DNA of 64,000 nucleotides from Amycolatopsis nalaikhensis (GCF_030264295.1 NZ_CP127173.1:7075501-7139500), one strand, 5' to 3'. Shown: positions 33,772 through 43,081, counted from the first letter of the stretch. Notes: generated by a model not told the origin, from the letters alone. Made by a program: numbers and translations.

Positions 33772-36756
33772 TCAGGTTCGCCAGGTGTGCGGTGTCTCGG
33801 GTTCGTACACGCAGAGCGTCCCGGTGCGGACGGCGGCGCGCAGGTGCCGGCCCAGGTCGGGATGGGCCTTGCCGATCCGGTCGATGGTCGCGCGGATGCG
33901 GGCGGTCACCGCGGTCCGCGCCCGCTCGGCAGGCGAGCCCACCCGCCGTGGCCGCCCGCCCAGTCCGTACGCGGCGGACAGCTGCGCCAGCAACGCTTCC
34001 CGCTCGTCGGCGACCCGCGCCGACCCGGCCGCGTCGCCGGTGGCGTCCGCGGCGTCGGCGAGCGCCGCCAGCTCCCGCAGCCGGTTCCGGTAGGCCGTGC
34101 GAGCAGTCGCGTCGACGACCTCACCGAGGTCGCCCTGGACAGGCGCGCCACCGGGCGACGCCAGCTCGACGGCAGGGACGGCGACCCCGGGACGGGCGAG
34201 CAGCCGCGCCAGGTCCCGCAGACCCTTCGCGTCGGCGAGCCGGACCTCGCGGCCGGCGAACCGGAGCACCCACAGCTCGCCGTCCCGGGAGAACGCGTCG
34301 TCGGCGGCGACCGGCGCCGCCCCGGACTCCACCTCGATCGTGGCCACGAGCGCGGTCGCGCCGATCGCTTCGGCTGCTTCGAGAGCGCGGGCCCGGTGTG
34401 CGGCGGCCGGTTCACCCAGGGCTTCGGCGAGCAGCGCGAGGTGCCGGTGCACCGGCCCGCGGATCGCCGCGCCGAAGCCCTCGACGACGAACTGGTCCGC
34501 GTAGGGGAGAAGCCAGTCGTAGACCGCGCGGGCGACCGGGTGCGGGCCGGCCAGCGCGATCGTCTCGGCGGCCTGGGCCAGCATCGGCAGCCACTCGGAG
34601 TCGCGGGGTGCCGTGCCCAGCCGCGGCGCGACCGCCGACAGCCGGTCGCGCGCCTCCTCGAAGCGGCCGAGCTGCGCGGCGACCAGCGCCACGGAGACCC
34701 GGGGCCAGATTCCGGGCAGCTCGTCGAGCGCCACCTGCGCGATCACGCGCTGGACCCCTTCGCGGTCACCGATTTCGGCGAGCAGGCACCACCGCTGGGT
34801 CTGGGCGAGCATCAGGGCGTTCGCGCTGCCGGATTCCCCGGCCAGTTCCTCGACGCGGGCGAGCGCGGCCCGGCAGTCGTCGTACCGGCCCTCCAACAGC
34901 GCCCGCATGCCTCGCCACAGCGGCCCGTACCAGAGGTAGAACGGCTGGTCCAGCACCGCGGCGGTCCGTTCGAAGGCGAGGATCTCGGTGTCGGCCGTCC
35001 CGCCGGTCTCCAGCAGCGCCACCAGCCGCAGCCGTCGCCCGAGCAGCTCCAGCTTCGGATCCCGCAGCCGCCGCGCCAGGTCGACCACTTCGCCCGCCCA
35101 GGCGAGCCGGTCCGCGCAGTGCGCGGGTCCCGGCTTCGCGTCGCACATCGCCGCCTGGGCCTGGGCCAGTGCGGCCGGATCGCCGACGCGGCGGGCGATG
35201 TCGACTGCTTCTTCGGCCAACGCGAGCCGTCGCTCGTCCGGTTCGAGCAGCGTGGTGGCGACCGAAAGCCGCGCGGTGACGGCGGCCCGCAGCGCGGAGT
35301 CGCCGGGCGGCAGCGCCGCCCGGGCCCGCTCCAGCAGGTCGATCTGCTCGTGGTCGAGCAGGTCGACCTCGATGCCGGACGCGCCCGAGCCCAAGCCGAG
35401 GGCGGCGCGGGCCAAGAGGCCGGGCGAGGCGGCGCGTTCGGCGGCGGCGAGGAAGTCGGCTCGCGCGCCCGTCCGGTCGCCCGCGCCGAGCCGGGCGGTG
35501 CCGGACGCGACCAGCAAGCCGGGTTCGTCCCCGCCGATCTCGCGGCTGCGCTCGTACCAGCTGACGGCGTCGTCGTAGGCCAGCAGCTCGGCGGCGTGGT
35601 CTCCGGCGAGCCGGGCGTACCGGGCGGCGTCGGAGGCGTGTTCCGGGCCCGCGCGCAGGAAGTGGTGGGCCACCTGGGCCGGGCCCGCGTCACGGCCGCG
35701 TTCGGCGTGGCGGACGAGGACCGCGGCCGCCGCGGCGTGCAGCCCGGCGCGCTCGGCCGGCGGGATGGCGTCGTACAGCGCGTCCCGCAGCAGCTGGTGG
35801 CGGAACGTGGCGGAACCCGCCTCGAGCGAGCCGAGGAACGCGGCCGCGTCGCCCAGCACCGCGCGGACGTCGGCCAGTCCGGTCCCGATGAGCTCGGCCA
35901 GGACGTCGAGCCGGAACCGCACGCCCAGCACCGAGGCCGCGGCGAGGGCGTGCGCGCAGGCTTCCGGCAGCGCCGCGGTCCGGGCGTGGACGACCGCGCG
36001 CACCGAGGCGGGCACGGGCCCGTCCGTGCCGTGGCGCACGAGCTCGGTGACGAAGAAGGCCTCACCGCCGGTCCGGGCGACCATCGCGCGGACCTCCGCG
36101 TCGGTGGCCGGGCGCCCGGCGGCCGCCGCGACGAGCGCGGCGACGTCGTCCCCGGTCAGCGGGCCGACCGGCAGGCAGAGGGCCCGGCCGAGCAGGTCCG
36201 CCCGCGCCTGCGTCCGGCCCAGCCAGGCACGGTCGTCGTCGCGCGCGGTCGCCACGACGACGACCCGGGCGGTGCGGACCGTCGCGGCCGTCTCGGCCAG
36301 CAGCCGCAAGGACGAGGCATCGGCTTCGTGGACGTCGTCCAGGACCACCAGCAGCGGAGTCTCCGCCGAACCCGCCCGCAAAGCCGCGGAGACGTCGCGG
36401 GCGAGCCGCCGCCGGGCTTCCTCCGGGTCGGCGGCGCCGTCCCCGGCCCGGCCCGTCACCACCGCGCGCAGCTCCGGCGACGCCTGCGCGACCCGGCCGC
36501 CGTGGACGTCGGCTGCCACCAGGTCCCGCAACACCTGTGCCCAGGGCCCGAGCGCGGTCGCGGCGTCGCACCACACCCACACCGTGCGGAAATCCGGCGC
36601 CGACGCGGCGATCTCCGCCGCGATCCGGGTCTTCCCGGCGCCGCCCGCGCCGGTCAGCAGCACCAGCCCGCCGTGCCCGGCCCGCGCGCCCGCCACCACG
36701 GCTCCGGCCTCGGCCAGCACCGCGGCCCGGCCCACGAACGGGAGTGGCTCGGTCAT
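33772..36756 (-). CDS. Large AAA/STAND-type ATP-binding regulator-like protein without LuxR HTH
   Basis: 994 aa. An AAA_16-type ATPase occupies the first 280 residues: P-loop TGAGGAGKTR with Lys42, Walker B LLVVLDDVHEAD. A long helical TPR-like region follows (about 330-800). The last 180 residues contain LWVLRFAGREVRLADAKGLRDLARLL and RTAVTARIRATIDRIGKAHPDLGRHL, a conserved actinobacterial C-terminal module that in related proteins takes the place of the LuxR DNA-binding domain. It may sense signals or bind DNA in an uncharacterised way. It is divergent from the AfsR-type regulator with a 138-bp shared promoter region. Confidence 0.88.
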   Translation of the reverse strand: MTEPLPFVGRAAVLAEAGAVVAGARAGHGGLVLLTGAGGAGKTRIAAEIAASAPDFRTVWVWCDAATALGPWAQVLRDLVAADVHGGRVAQASPELRAVVTGRAGDGAADPEEARRRLARDVSAALRAGSAETPLLVVLDDVHEADASSLRLLAETAATVRTARVVVVATARDDDRAWLGRTQARADLLGRALCLPVGPLTGDDVAALVAAAAGRPATDAEVRAMVARTGGEAFFVTELVRHGTDGPVPASVRAVVHARTAALPEACAHALAAASVLGVRFRLDVLAELIGTGLADVRAVLGDAAAFLGSLEAGSATFRHQLLRDALYDAIPPAERAGLHAAAAAVLVRHAERGRDAGPAQVAHHFLRAGPEHASDAARYARLAGDHAAELLAYDDAVSWYERSREIGGDEPGLLVASGTARLGAGDRTGARADFLAAAERAASPGLLARAALGLGSGASGIEVDLLDHEQIDLLERARAALPPGDSALRAAVTARLSVATTLLEPDERRLALAEEAVDIARRVGDPAALAQAQAAMCDAKPGPAHCADRLAWAGEVVDLARRLRDPKLELLGRRLRLVALLETGGTADTEILAFERTAAVLDQPFYLWYGPLWRGMRALLEGRYDDCRAALARVEELAGESGSANALMLAQTQRWCLLAEIGDREGVQRVIAQVALDELPGIWPRVSVALVAAQLGRFEEARDRLSAVAPRLGTAPRDSEWLPMLAQAAETIALAGPHPVARAVYDWLLPYADQFVVEGFGAAIRGPVHRHLALLAEALGEPAAAHRARALEAAEAIGATALVATIEVESGAAPVAADDAFSRDGELWVLRFAGREVRLADAKGLRDLARLLARPGVAVPAVELASPGGAPVQGDLGEVVDATARTAYRNRLRELAALADAADATGDAAGSARVADEREALLAQLSAAYGLGGRPRRVGSPAERARTAVTARIRATIDRIGKAHPDLGRHLRAAVRTGTLCVYEPETPHTWRT

Positions 36757-36894
36757 CGGCACGCCTCGCGTTTCGCCCGGAAGGTTTCCGGGCCGCTCAC
36801 CGCAGTGTCCCCGAAGCGTCGAGGCGTTACACGGTCGAAAACCGCTGGCGAAGAGTGGTCGCGAAACCGTCAGCTGCTCGCGATACTGCACGTC

Positions 36895-39651
36895 ATGGGG
36901 ATGGGGTTTCGGGTACTGGGGCCGGTGGAAGCGATCGCGGACGGCACCGTCGTGCCGACGGACGGGGAACGGCCGAGGGTGGTGCTGGCCGGGCTGCTGA
37001 CCCACCCCGGCCAGCGGGTGAGCGTCGCCCAGCTGACCCGCTGGCTCTGGGACGACGACGGCCCGCGCAACGCCCGCGCGGCCATCCAGACCTACGTCTC
37101 CCGCCTCCGCCGCGCGCTCGGCACAGCGGACGTGCTGCGGACCGAGCAGGGCGGCTACCGGCTGGCCGTGGCCGACGACGCCGTCGACCTGACCCGGTTC
37201 CGCGCCGCCGCCGCGCGTGGCTGGGCGGCGGCGGACCGGGGCGAACACGCCGACGCCGTGGCCGCGTTCGACGCGGCGCTCGCCGAATGGTCGGGCGAGC
37301 CGCTGTCCAACGTGGAGTCCGAGGTGCTGCGGCGGGACGTCGTGACCGCGCTGCGCGAGGAAGCTCTCGCGGTGCGGGAAGCCCGCGCGGACGCGCTGCT
37401 CGCGCTGGGCCAGAGCCGCCGTCTGGTGGCGGAGCTGACCGAGCTCGGCGCACGGCACCCGATGCGCGAACGCGTGCACGAACAGCTGATGGTCGCCCTC
37501 TACCGGGAAGGACGGCAGGCCGACGCGCTGGCCGTGTTCGACCGCGTGCGCGCCGCCCTCGACGACGAGCTCGGGCTGGTCCCCGGTCCCGGGCTGCGGG
37601 CCGTGCGCCAGTCGGTCATCACCGCCGACCCCGCGCTCGACCGGTCCGCCGGCCCGGAACCGGTGGTGCCGCGGCAGCTGCCCGCCGACGTCAGCGGCTT
37701 CACGGCCCGCGACCGCGAGCTGGCCCAGCTGCGAGCGCTGGTCCCGCCCGCGACGGACACGGCCGTCGCGCTGCTCGAAGGGGCGGCGGGCGTCGGCAGG
37801 TCCGCCCTCGCCGTCCACTTCGCGCACCAGGTCGCCGGGGAGTTCCCGGACGGGCAGCTGTTCCTGGAGCTGGCCGGGTTCGGGCCGGTGGCCCCCGCCG
37901 ATCCCGGGGTGCTGCTCACCCGGTTGCTGCGGGCGATCGGCGTGGCCGGTGAGGAGGTGCCCGGCGTGCTCGACGACCGGGCCGCGCTCTGGCGGTCGCG
38001 CACCGCGGGCCGCCGCTTCCTGGTGGTGCTGGACGACGCCAGGGACTCCGCCCAGGTCCGGCCGCTGCTGCCCGGCCCCGGCTGCCTCGTGCTGGTCACC
38101 AGCCGCCGCCGGCTCGGCGGCCTGATCACCCGGCACGGCGCGCGGCCGGTGACCCTCCGGCCCTTCGGGGAGCGCGACGGCGGCGCGTTGCTCGGCGGGC
38201 TGCTCACCGGCGCCGTCGCCCTGCCCGGGACGGCCGCGTGGCGCCGCGCGCTCGAGCTGTGCGCCGGGCTGCCGCTGGCCATCCGCATCCTCGGCGAGCG
38301 GGTCAACCGGCAGGCGGGCCGGTCGCTGGAGAAGGTCGTCGCCGAGTTCGACGAAGACACCGGGCTGCGCGGCTTCACCCTCGACGACGGTGAAGAAAGC
38401 GACCTCGGCGCCCTGTTCGCGTACTCCTACGCCGCGCTGCCCGGTCCGGCGGCCCGGCTGTTCCGCCTGCTCGGGCTGCACCCCATCGGCGGCATCTCGG
38501 TGCGCTCGGCGGCCGCGCTGGCCGCGGTGGACCCGCCCGAGGCCCGCCGCCTGCTGCATCAGCTCGCCGTCGCGCACCTGGCCGAGCAGCGGCGGCCCGA
38601 CCGCTGGGACCTGCACGACCTGCTGCGCGACTACGCGGCCGGGCTGGTCGCGGCCGACGAGGAAGCGGAGGCGGCGACCACGCGGCTGCTGGACTGGTAC
38701 GCCGCGTGCGCGGTCAACGCGTTCGACGCGTCCCGGCCGTACCTCGCGCCGGAAGGAGCGGACGGCCCGGCCGTCGAACACTTCGCCGGGACCGACGAAT
38801 CGGCCGAGTGGGTCCTGGCCGAGCAGGCCAACCTCGTCCAGGCCATCGCGAAGGCGTACGAGACCGGACTGGACCGGCAGGCCTGGCAGATCGCCCGCCC
38901 GATGGCCCACGTGTTCCTCATGTGCGGCGAGTGCGAGCTATTCATCGAGACGCACCGGACCGGGCTGGCCGCGGCGGTGCGCTCCGGCGACCGGGTCGGC
39001 GAGGCCTGGATGCGCAACGGGCTGGGCCTGGCCCTGCGCTGCACCGGCGACCTGGAACCGGCACTCGCCGAGTTCGAGGCCGCGCTGGCGGCGTGGCGCG
39101 AACTGTCCTCGGTGGACGGCGAGTCGATCTGCCTGTTCAACCTCGCCACGGCCTACACCGCGCTCGACCGCCACGAGGAGGCCCTGCGGGCCGCGTACCA
39201 GTCGCTGGAGCTGGCCCCGCGGTCCGGCAACCCGATCAGCGTGGCCGCCGCGAACGGCGTGCTCGGCGACATCCTGGTCAACGTCGGGCGCCCGGCCGAA
39301 GCCCTGGTCCACGCCGAACGCGCGCTGGCGATCTGCGAAGAGGAACAGGCGACCTGGGAGATCGGCGAGGCCCGGCACGGGCACGGCCGCGCCCTGCTCG
39401 GCCTGGGCCGCCACGCCGAAGCCGCGTGCAGCCTCGACGCCGCGGTCCAGATCGCCCGGGAGGTCGGTTCGAGCGCGCTGGAGTGCGGTGCGCTGTGCGA
39501 CCTGACCCGGGCCCACGTCCTGCTCGGGAACACCGGGCGGGCGCGGGAACTGCGCGCGGAACTGGACGCCCTGGTCGCCCGCAACCCGGTCGTCGCGGTC
39601 GACTACGGACGGCACTTCGAGCAGCTCGCGGCCGTGGAGGCGGCGGGCTGA
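36895..39651 (+). CDS. AfsR/SARP-type transcriptional regulator (BTAD-NB-ARC-TPR), P-loop Lys replaced by Arg
   Basis: 918 aa. An OmpR-like DNA-binding domain (about 5-95; YVSRLRRAL, EQGGYRLAV) is followed by a BTAD domain (about 100-250), an NB-ARC-like ATPase (about 280-560) and TPRs (about 680-900). The P-loop reads EGAAGVGRSALA, with Arg302 where Lys is expected; the paralogue at 54-57 kb has Lys302 at the same residue number. Walker B-like FLVVLDDA is intact. Weak ATPase is therefore likely. The ATG is one of two close candidates. Such proteins activate secondary-metabolite or morphological genes. Its stop abuts the convergent WXG-like gene with no gap. Confidence 0.9.
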   Translation: MGMGFRVLGPVEAIADGTVVPTDGERPRVVLAGLLTHPGQRVSVAQLTRWLWDDDGPRNARAAIQTYVSRLRRALGTADVLRTEQGGYRLAVADDAVDLTRFRAAAARGWAAADRGEHADAVAAFDAALAEWSGEPLSNVESEVLRRDVVTALREEALAVREARADALLALGQSRRLVAELTELGARHPMRERVHEQLMVALYREGRQADALAVFDRVRAALDDELGLVPGPGLRAVRQSVITADPALDRSAGPEPVVPRQLPADVSGFTARDRELAQLRALVPPATDTAVALLEGAAGVGRSALAVHFAHQVAGEFPDGQLFLELAGFGPVAPADPGVLLTRLLRAIGVAGEEVPGVLDDRAALWRSRTAGRRFLVVLDDARDSAQVRPLLPGPGCLVLVTSRRRLGGLITRHGARPVTLRPFGERDGGALLGGLLTGAVALPGTAAWRRALELCAGLPLAIRILGERVNRQAGRSLEKVVAEFDEDTGLRGFTLDDGEESDLGALFAYSYAALPGPAARLFRLLGLHPIGGISVRSAAALAAVDPPEARRLLHQLAVAHLAEQRRPDRWDLHDLLRDYAAGLVAADEEAEAATTRLLDWYAACAVNAFDASRPYLAPEGADGPAVEHFAGTDESAEWVLAEQANLVQAIAKAYETGLDRQAWQIARPMAHVFLMCGECELFIETHRTGLAAAVRSGDRVGEAWMRNGLGLALRCTGDLEPALAEFEAALAAWRELSSVDGESICLFNLATAYTALDRHEEALRAAYQSLELAPRSGNPISVAAANGVLGDILVNVGRPAEALVHAERALAICEEEQATWEIGEARHGHGRALLGLGRHAEAACSLDAAVQIAREVGSSALECGALCDLTRAHVLLGNTGRARELRAELDALVARNPVVAVDYGRHFEQLAAVEAAG

Positions 39652-40704
39652 TCAGTCGGCGTCCGGCTCGAGCTGGTCGTGGTCGGCGTCGAACTGCGCC
39701 TTCGTCAACGGCGGCGGTGGCGGCAGCTGGTAGGCCGCCTCCATGCCCGAGTACGACTGAGTGACGGCGAGGATGCCCTCGCGCGCGTCATTCAGGATCT
39801 CGTCGGCCTTGGTGAGGTAATCGTGCGCGGCGGCCGCGTAGTCGTCGGGGGTGATGCTGTTCTGGCCGGTCAACACCGCGCCGGCCACGCTCCCCGCCAC
39901 CCCGAGCAACGGGGACGCCACCGCGGCGACGAGCGCTTCGGTGCCGACCGCGGCGACCAGCCCGAACCCGCCGGTCGCCACGGTGGCGACCACGCCGATC
40001 AGGAGGCCCCAGGGGAATCCGGTGGACTTCGACGCGTCCTCGGCTTCCTTCGCCTGCATGGCGGCGACGAACCCGCCCATCAGGTTGATCAGCTTCTTCC
40101 GCGCTCCGAGGATGATGCTGCAGTACGCCAGCAGCGCGTCGGCGGCTCCGGCGATGATCTCCTGCTGGTTGGTCATGAAGTCGTAGACCGACCCGGCGTA
40201 CTCGACGCACTTCTCCTTCGCGGGCCCGGACCAGTGGTCGAAGAGGTGGTCCAGCGCGTCGTGCAGGCCCATCTGCCCGCCGCTCGACTGTCTGGCCGGG
40301 CTGTGGGGGTCGTTCGGGTCGCCCGGCTGGTGGGTGAGGTTGGTGGTGATGTTCACCAGCCCGTCGCCGAGCAGCCGGTGGGCGGCGGCGTCGGCGGCGA
40401 ACGCCGGCAGGTCCGGGCCGGAGAGCGCCCGGGCGGCGTAGAAGAAGTGGTCGATGGTCAGGCCCGGCATCGGCAGGTTGCCCGGCCGGTTGTCTGCCAG
40501 CCCCGGGAAGTTGTGGTACACCTCCGGATCCTGGTCGGGGACGTGGTTGTCGATCCCGGATCCGGGGTGCCGGACGGGGGAGTCGCGGGGCGCCGTGCAC
40601 AGGTCGGCCCAGTTGGCGACATCGGCCAGCAGCCGCTGACCGTCGTTTTCGAAGAACTCCAGCGCGAGGCCGTCGAAGTGGCGTGGATCGTTGGTGGTCC
40701 CCAC
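39652..40704 (-). CDS. WXG100-like core protein with hydrophobic C-terminal region, possible type VII substrate
   Basis: 350 aa. Residues 145-200 hold a helix, a W-S-G turn (158-160) and a second helix (CVEYAGSVYDFMTNQQE), the WXG100 hairpin layout. After it comes a long Gly/Ala/Val-rich hydrophobic stretch (LLIGVVATVATGGFGLVAAV onward, about 235-290), then a helical tail and a Pro-rich segment. There is no Sec signal. It begins 3 nt after the stop of an EspC-like gene. The two are probably exported together or form a complex, as in ESX-type loci, although no ESX core gene is in the window. Confidence 0.65.
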   Translation of the reverse strand: MGTTNDPRHFDGLALEFFENDGQRLLADVANWADLCTAPRDSPVRHPGSGIDNHVPDQDPEVYHNFPGLADNRPGNLPMPGLTIDHFFYAARALSGPDLPAFAADAAAHRLLGDGLVNITTNLTHQPGDPNDPHSPARQSSGGQMGLHDALDHLFDHWSGPAKEKCVEYAGSVYDFMTNQQEIIAGAADALLAYCSIILGARKKLINLMGGFVAAMQAKEAEDASKSTGFPWGLLIGVVATVATGGFGLVAAVGTEALVAAVASPLLGVAGSVAGAVLTGQNSITPDDYAAAAHDYLTKADEILNDAREGILAVTQSYSGMEAAYQLPPPPPLTKAQFDADHDQLEPDAD

Positions 40705-40707
40705 GGC

Positions 40708-41040
40708 TCAGTCCCGCCTGATCGAGTGCAGCCGCTCGGCGTGCTGCTGCTCGGTGGTGGAATAGACGCGGTAGGCCTCCCACAGCGCGTCGCTCAGCGC
40801 CTTCAGCGAGTCCCGCAGCTGGTCGTGTGCCTGCGAAATGAGGCTCTGCACGCCGAAGCAGCGCATGGCGAAAGCACCGTTCAGGCCCGCCGGGTCGGCA
40901 CCGAGAAGGGCGCCGGGGTCGAGGCTCTGGAGCGGCCGCAGCCGGTCGGCCCCCTCGCTGAAGTGGTCGACCGCCTTGTCGACGTGGTCCTCGAGCGCCT
41001 GCTTGAACTCCTCGAGGTGCACGGAATATCCGTCGGGCAC
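40708..41040 (-). CDS. EspC/WXG100-like small helical protein
   Basis: 110 aa from GTG with an upstream GGGGGCCGAGG. VPDGYSVHLEEFKQALEDHV resembles the start of ESX-1 secretion-associated EspC-family proteins (GFSVDxxxL pattern), followed by two long amphipathic helices (VDKAVDHFSEGADRLRPL, and DQLRDSLKALSDALWEAYRVY). Size and helix-turn-helix-like layout fit a WXG100-type partner. The larger neighbour with a W-S-G motif follows at 3 nt. Function is unknown; heterodimerisation is likely. Confidence 0.65.
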   Translation of the reverse strand: MPDGYSVHLEEFKQALEDHVDKAVDHFSEGADRLRPLQSLDPGALLGADPAGLNGAFAMRCFGVQSLISQAHDQLRDSLKALSDALWEAYRVYSTTEQQHAERLHSIRRD

Positions 41041-41155
41041 GACCTCGGCCCCCTTTCCCGTCCGCCCGCCGGTCCCCCTCGGACCGACGGCACCGACCAG
41101 GTAACGGCACCTCCCTTTCGGAACACTGTCCGCCGGCTTTCCGGCCGTAGTCACG

Positions 41156-42133
41156 CTACGAACGCATCTCCGCCAAGCCCTTCTCCAGCGGCACGTCGGG
41201 GGAGTAACCCAGCTCGGTCCTCGCGGCGGTGATGTCGTAGGAACGGTCACGGCCGGTCCAGCTCACGAGCCAGTTCGTCAACGGGGGCGCCGACTTGCGG
41301 CGGAGCAGGCGTGCGGCGCGCTCCATCACGGCCGCCACCGGCGCCGCGATCGCCATGGGGACGCTGCGGCTCTCGGACAGGTCCACGCCGCGGGCGGCCA
41401 GCAGGGGAGTGAGAAAGTCCCGGATCGGCATCGGGGTGCCGTCGGTGACGTAGTAGACGCCCCCGTGGCGGCCCCGCGTGAGCGCGAGGACGATCGAGCT
41501 GACCAGGTTCGCGACGTGGACGAAGTCGACGATGTGCTTGCCGTGGTCGATCCAGGAGAACCGGCCGGCCTCGGCGACTTCGGTCAGTTCGTCGAGCGTC
41601 GCCATGCCGCGGCCCCAGATGAACGGCGGCCGGAGCACCACCAGTTCGGTGTTCCCGCCGCGGGCGTTCGCCAGTGCGCGTTCGGTGGCCAGCTTGACCC
41701 GGCTGTAGGCGATGTTCGCCCGGCCTTCCGGCGTCGACTCGTCGACGACCGGACGACGCTGACTGCCCGTGGAGACGGACGCGGCACTGACGAGCACGAA
41801 GCGCCGCACCCCGGCCGCGACGCTCGCCGCGTGCAGGGCCACCGTCGGCACGTGATTGGCCTGTTCGAAGAGCGAGTCGGGTCCCCAGAACTCCATGCGG
41901 GCGGCGACGTGCACCACCGCGTCGACCTCCCGCAGCCGGGCGACCCAGGACGGCGCCTGGGCCTGGGAGAGGTCGGCGAGATCACCGAGAACGGGGTCGG
42001 CGCCGGCCGCACGCACGCGCTGGACGCTCGAGTCCGACCTGGCGAGCGCCAAGACCTCGTGTCCTTCGGCGACCAGACGGTGGACGAGCGCGTTGCCGAC
42101 GAAACCACTGCCGCCGGTGACGAAGATCTTCAT
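41156..42133 (-). CDS. NAD(P)-dependent epimerase/reductase (extended SDR)
   Basis: 325 aa. The Rossmann start is MKIFVTGGSGFVGNALVHRL. The catalytic serine region is FVLVSAASVSTG, and YSRVKLATE supplies the Tyr-xxx-Lys pair. It resembles 3-beta-hydroxysteroid dehydrogenase and dihydroflavonol reductase relatives (LRPPFIWGRGM, FVHVANLVSSIVLAL). It is divergent from a MarR regulator, and a palindromic CGTCGAT..ATCGACG site lies between them. It probably reduces or epimerises a small hydrophobic substrate under MarR control. Confidence 0.9.
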   Translation of the reverse strand: MKIFVTGGSGFVGNALVHRLVAEGHEVLALARSDSSVQRVRAAGADPVLGDLADLSQAQAPSWVARLREVDAVVHVAARMEFWGPDSLFEQANHVPTVALHAASVAAGVRRFVLVSAASVSTGSQRRPVVDESTPEGRANIAYSRVKLATERALANARGGNTELVVLRPPFIWGRGMATLDELTEVAEAGRFSWIDHGKHIVDFVHVANLVSSIVLALTRGRHGGVYYVTDGTPMPIRDFLTPLLAARGVDLSESRSVPMAIAAPVAAVMERAARLLRRKSAPPLTNWLVSWTGRDRSYDITAARTELGYSPDVPLEKGLAEMRS

Positions 42134-42187
42134 GCTTCCACTCCTCGCGCGCGGTCTCGCCGAACGCATTGGCATCGAATAGTTTGG

Positions 42188-42203
42188 CGTCGATGTATCG
42201 ACG
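42188..42203. promoter_or_regulatory. MarR operator candidate
   Basis: CGTCGAT-GT-ATCGACG has perfect 7-bp arms and a 2-nt centre. It lies between the divergent SDR and MarR genes, about 46 bp upstream of the MarR start, and is the right size for a MarR dimer. Confidence 0.7.
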
Positions 42204-42248
42204 TCTATGTAACCTGCCGTAGGATGGGGTGTCAAGGAAGAGGTGGCG

Positions 42249-42713
42249 ATGGCCGGAGCGAGGAAAAGCGTGACCGCGGCGCAGGTCGCGGACGAGTTCA
42301 GCCGTGCGGCGAAGGTCCTCGTGCGGCGCTTCGACGAGCGGCTGGGCGAGCACGGCGTGTCGACGCCGAGGTCCCGGCTGGTGGTCGAGGTGGCCCGGTC
42401 ACAGCCCGTCCGGGTCACCGAACTCGCGCTCGCGATCGGCATCACCCAGGGGACCGCGTCGTCTCTCGTGGAGGCGCTCGTCCGCGACGGACTGCTCGAG
42501 CGCCAGGCCAGCGCGGACGACCGCCGGTCGGTGTTCCTCCGCGTGACCGCGCAAGGAGCCGCGCTGGCGCAGGAGTGGACGGCCGGCTACGAACGGGCGG
42601 CGGAAGAGCTGTTCAGTCCACTCAGCTCGGAACAGCTGTCCACATTGGCCGAAATTCTGGGGATTCTCGGCGCGGACGAGGCGGATGCCGACGGGGCCGC
42701 CCGGCTCGGCTGA
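42249..42713 (+). CDS. MarR family transcriptional regulator
   Basis: 154 aa from ATG; AGGAAGAGG lies upstream. The winged helix shows VTELALAIGITQGTASSLVEALVRDGLLERQ and the wing ADDRRSVFLRVTAQG. Long helices at each end form the dimer. It probably represses the divergent SDR gene through the palindrome in the shared interval and responds to a phenolic or lipophilic ligand, as is common in the family. Confidence 0.92.
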   Translation: MAGARKSVTAAQVADEFSRAAKVLVRRFDERLGEHGVSTPRSRLVVEVARSQPVRVTELALAIGITQGTASSLVEALVRDGLLERQASADDRRSVFLRVTAQGAALAQEWTAGYERAAEELFSPLSSEQLSTLAEILGILGADEADADGAARLG

Positions 42714-42732
42714 GGCGACCCCGTCGGTGTCC
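42683..42732. terminator. Possible terminator between the MarR and EthD genes
   Basis: GGATGCCGACGGGG and CCCCGTCGGTGTCC pair with 12 of 14 positions around a 22-nt loop. It spans the 3' end of the MarR gene and lies between convergent genes. Confidence 0.35.
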
Positions 42733-42736
42733 GTGA

Positions 42737-43081
42737 CTAGCCGCGGTCGACGACCACGTCCTCTTCGCAGATGATCCGCCCGAAGTTCGAGAGATCGATG
42801 AAGTTCTCGTGGTCCGGGTCGACGATCTTCAGGAAGTTGTCGCTGAAGAACAGGGCTTCGAGATCGGCCATGCTGTCGAACCAGGCCTCGACCACCGAGT
42901 CGTACTCCGGTTCGGGGTACCGGGGTGCGGCGACCGGGTAGGACACGACGAACCGGCGGATGTAGCGCTCCGACTCGGGGATCGACATCAGCAGCGGCCG
43001 ATGGATCTTTCGCTGGTAGTGGGTGAATTCCTCGTGGGTCATGTCCTTCCGGCGCTTCAGCGTGATGACCATCTTGATCAC
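42737..43081 (-). CDS. EthD domain-containing protein
   Basis: 114 aa from GTG. The alpha/beta ferredoxin-like barrel of the EthD family is seen in MVITLKRRKDMTHEEFTHYQRKIHRPL and a second half EYDSVVEAWFDSMADLEALFFSDNF. EthD proteins act as small dimers with roles in ether degradation or polyketide ring chemistry. No P450 or other partner is adjacent. It is convergent with the MarR gene. Confidence 0.85.
   Translation of the reverse strand: MIKMVITLKRRKDMTHEEFTHYQRKIHRPLLMSIPESERYIRRFVVSYPVAAPRYPEPEYDSVVEAWFDSMADLEALFFSDNFLKIVDPDHENFIDLSNFGRIICEEDVVVDRG

Noticed and set aside
36757..36894. SARP-type direct heptamer repeats in the divergent interval
   Set aside because: I looked for regularly spaced heptamers upstream of both AfsR-type genes and saw none convincing by eye.
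33772..38910. A 1712-codon open frame on the minus strand
   Set aside because: Residues before the ATG at 36756 are antisense to the AfsR-type regulator. The P-loop protein begins at MTEPLPFVG.
33766..39651. A 1961-codon open frame on the plus strand
   Set aside because: Only its last 919 codons encode the AfsR-type regulator. The first part is antisense to the 994-aa ATPase and has Arg/Pro/Gly-rich composition typical of GC-rich shadow frames.
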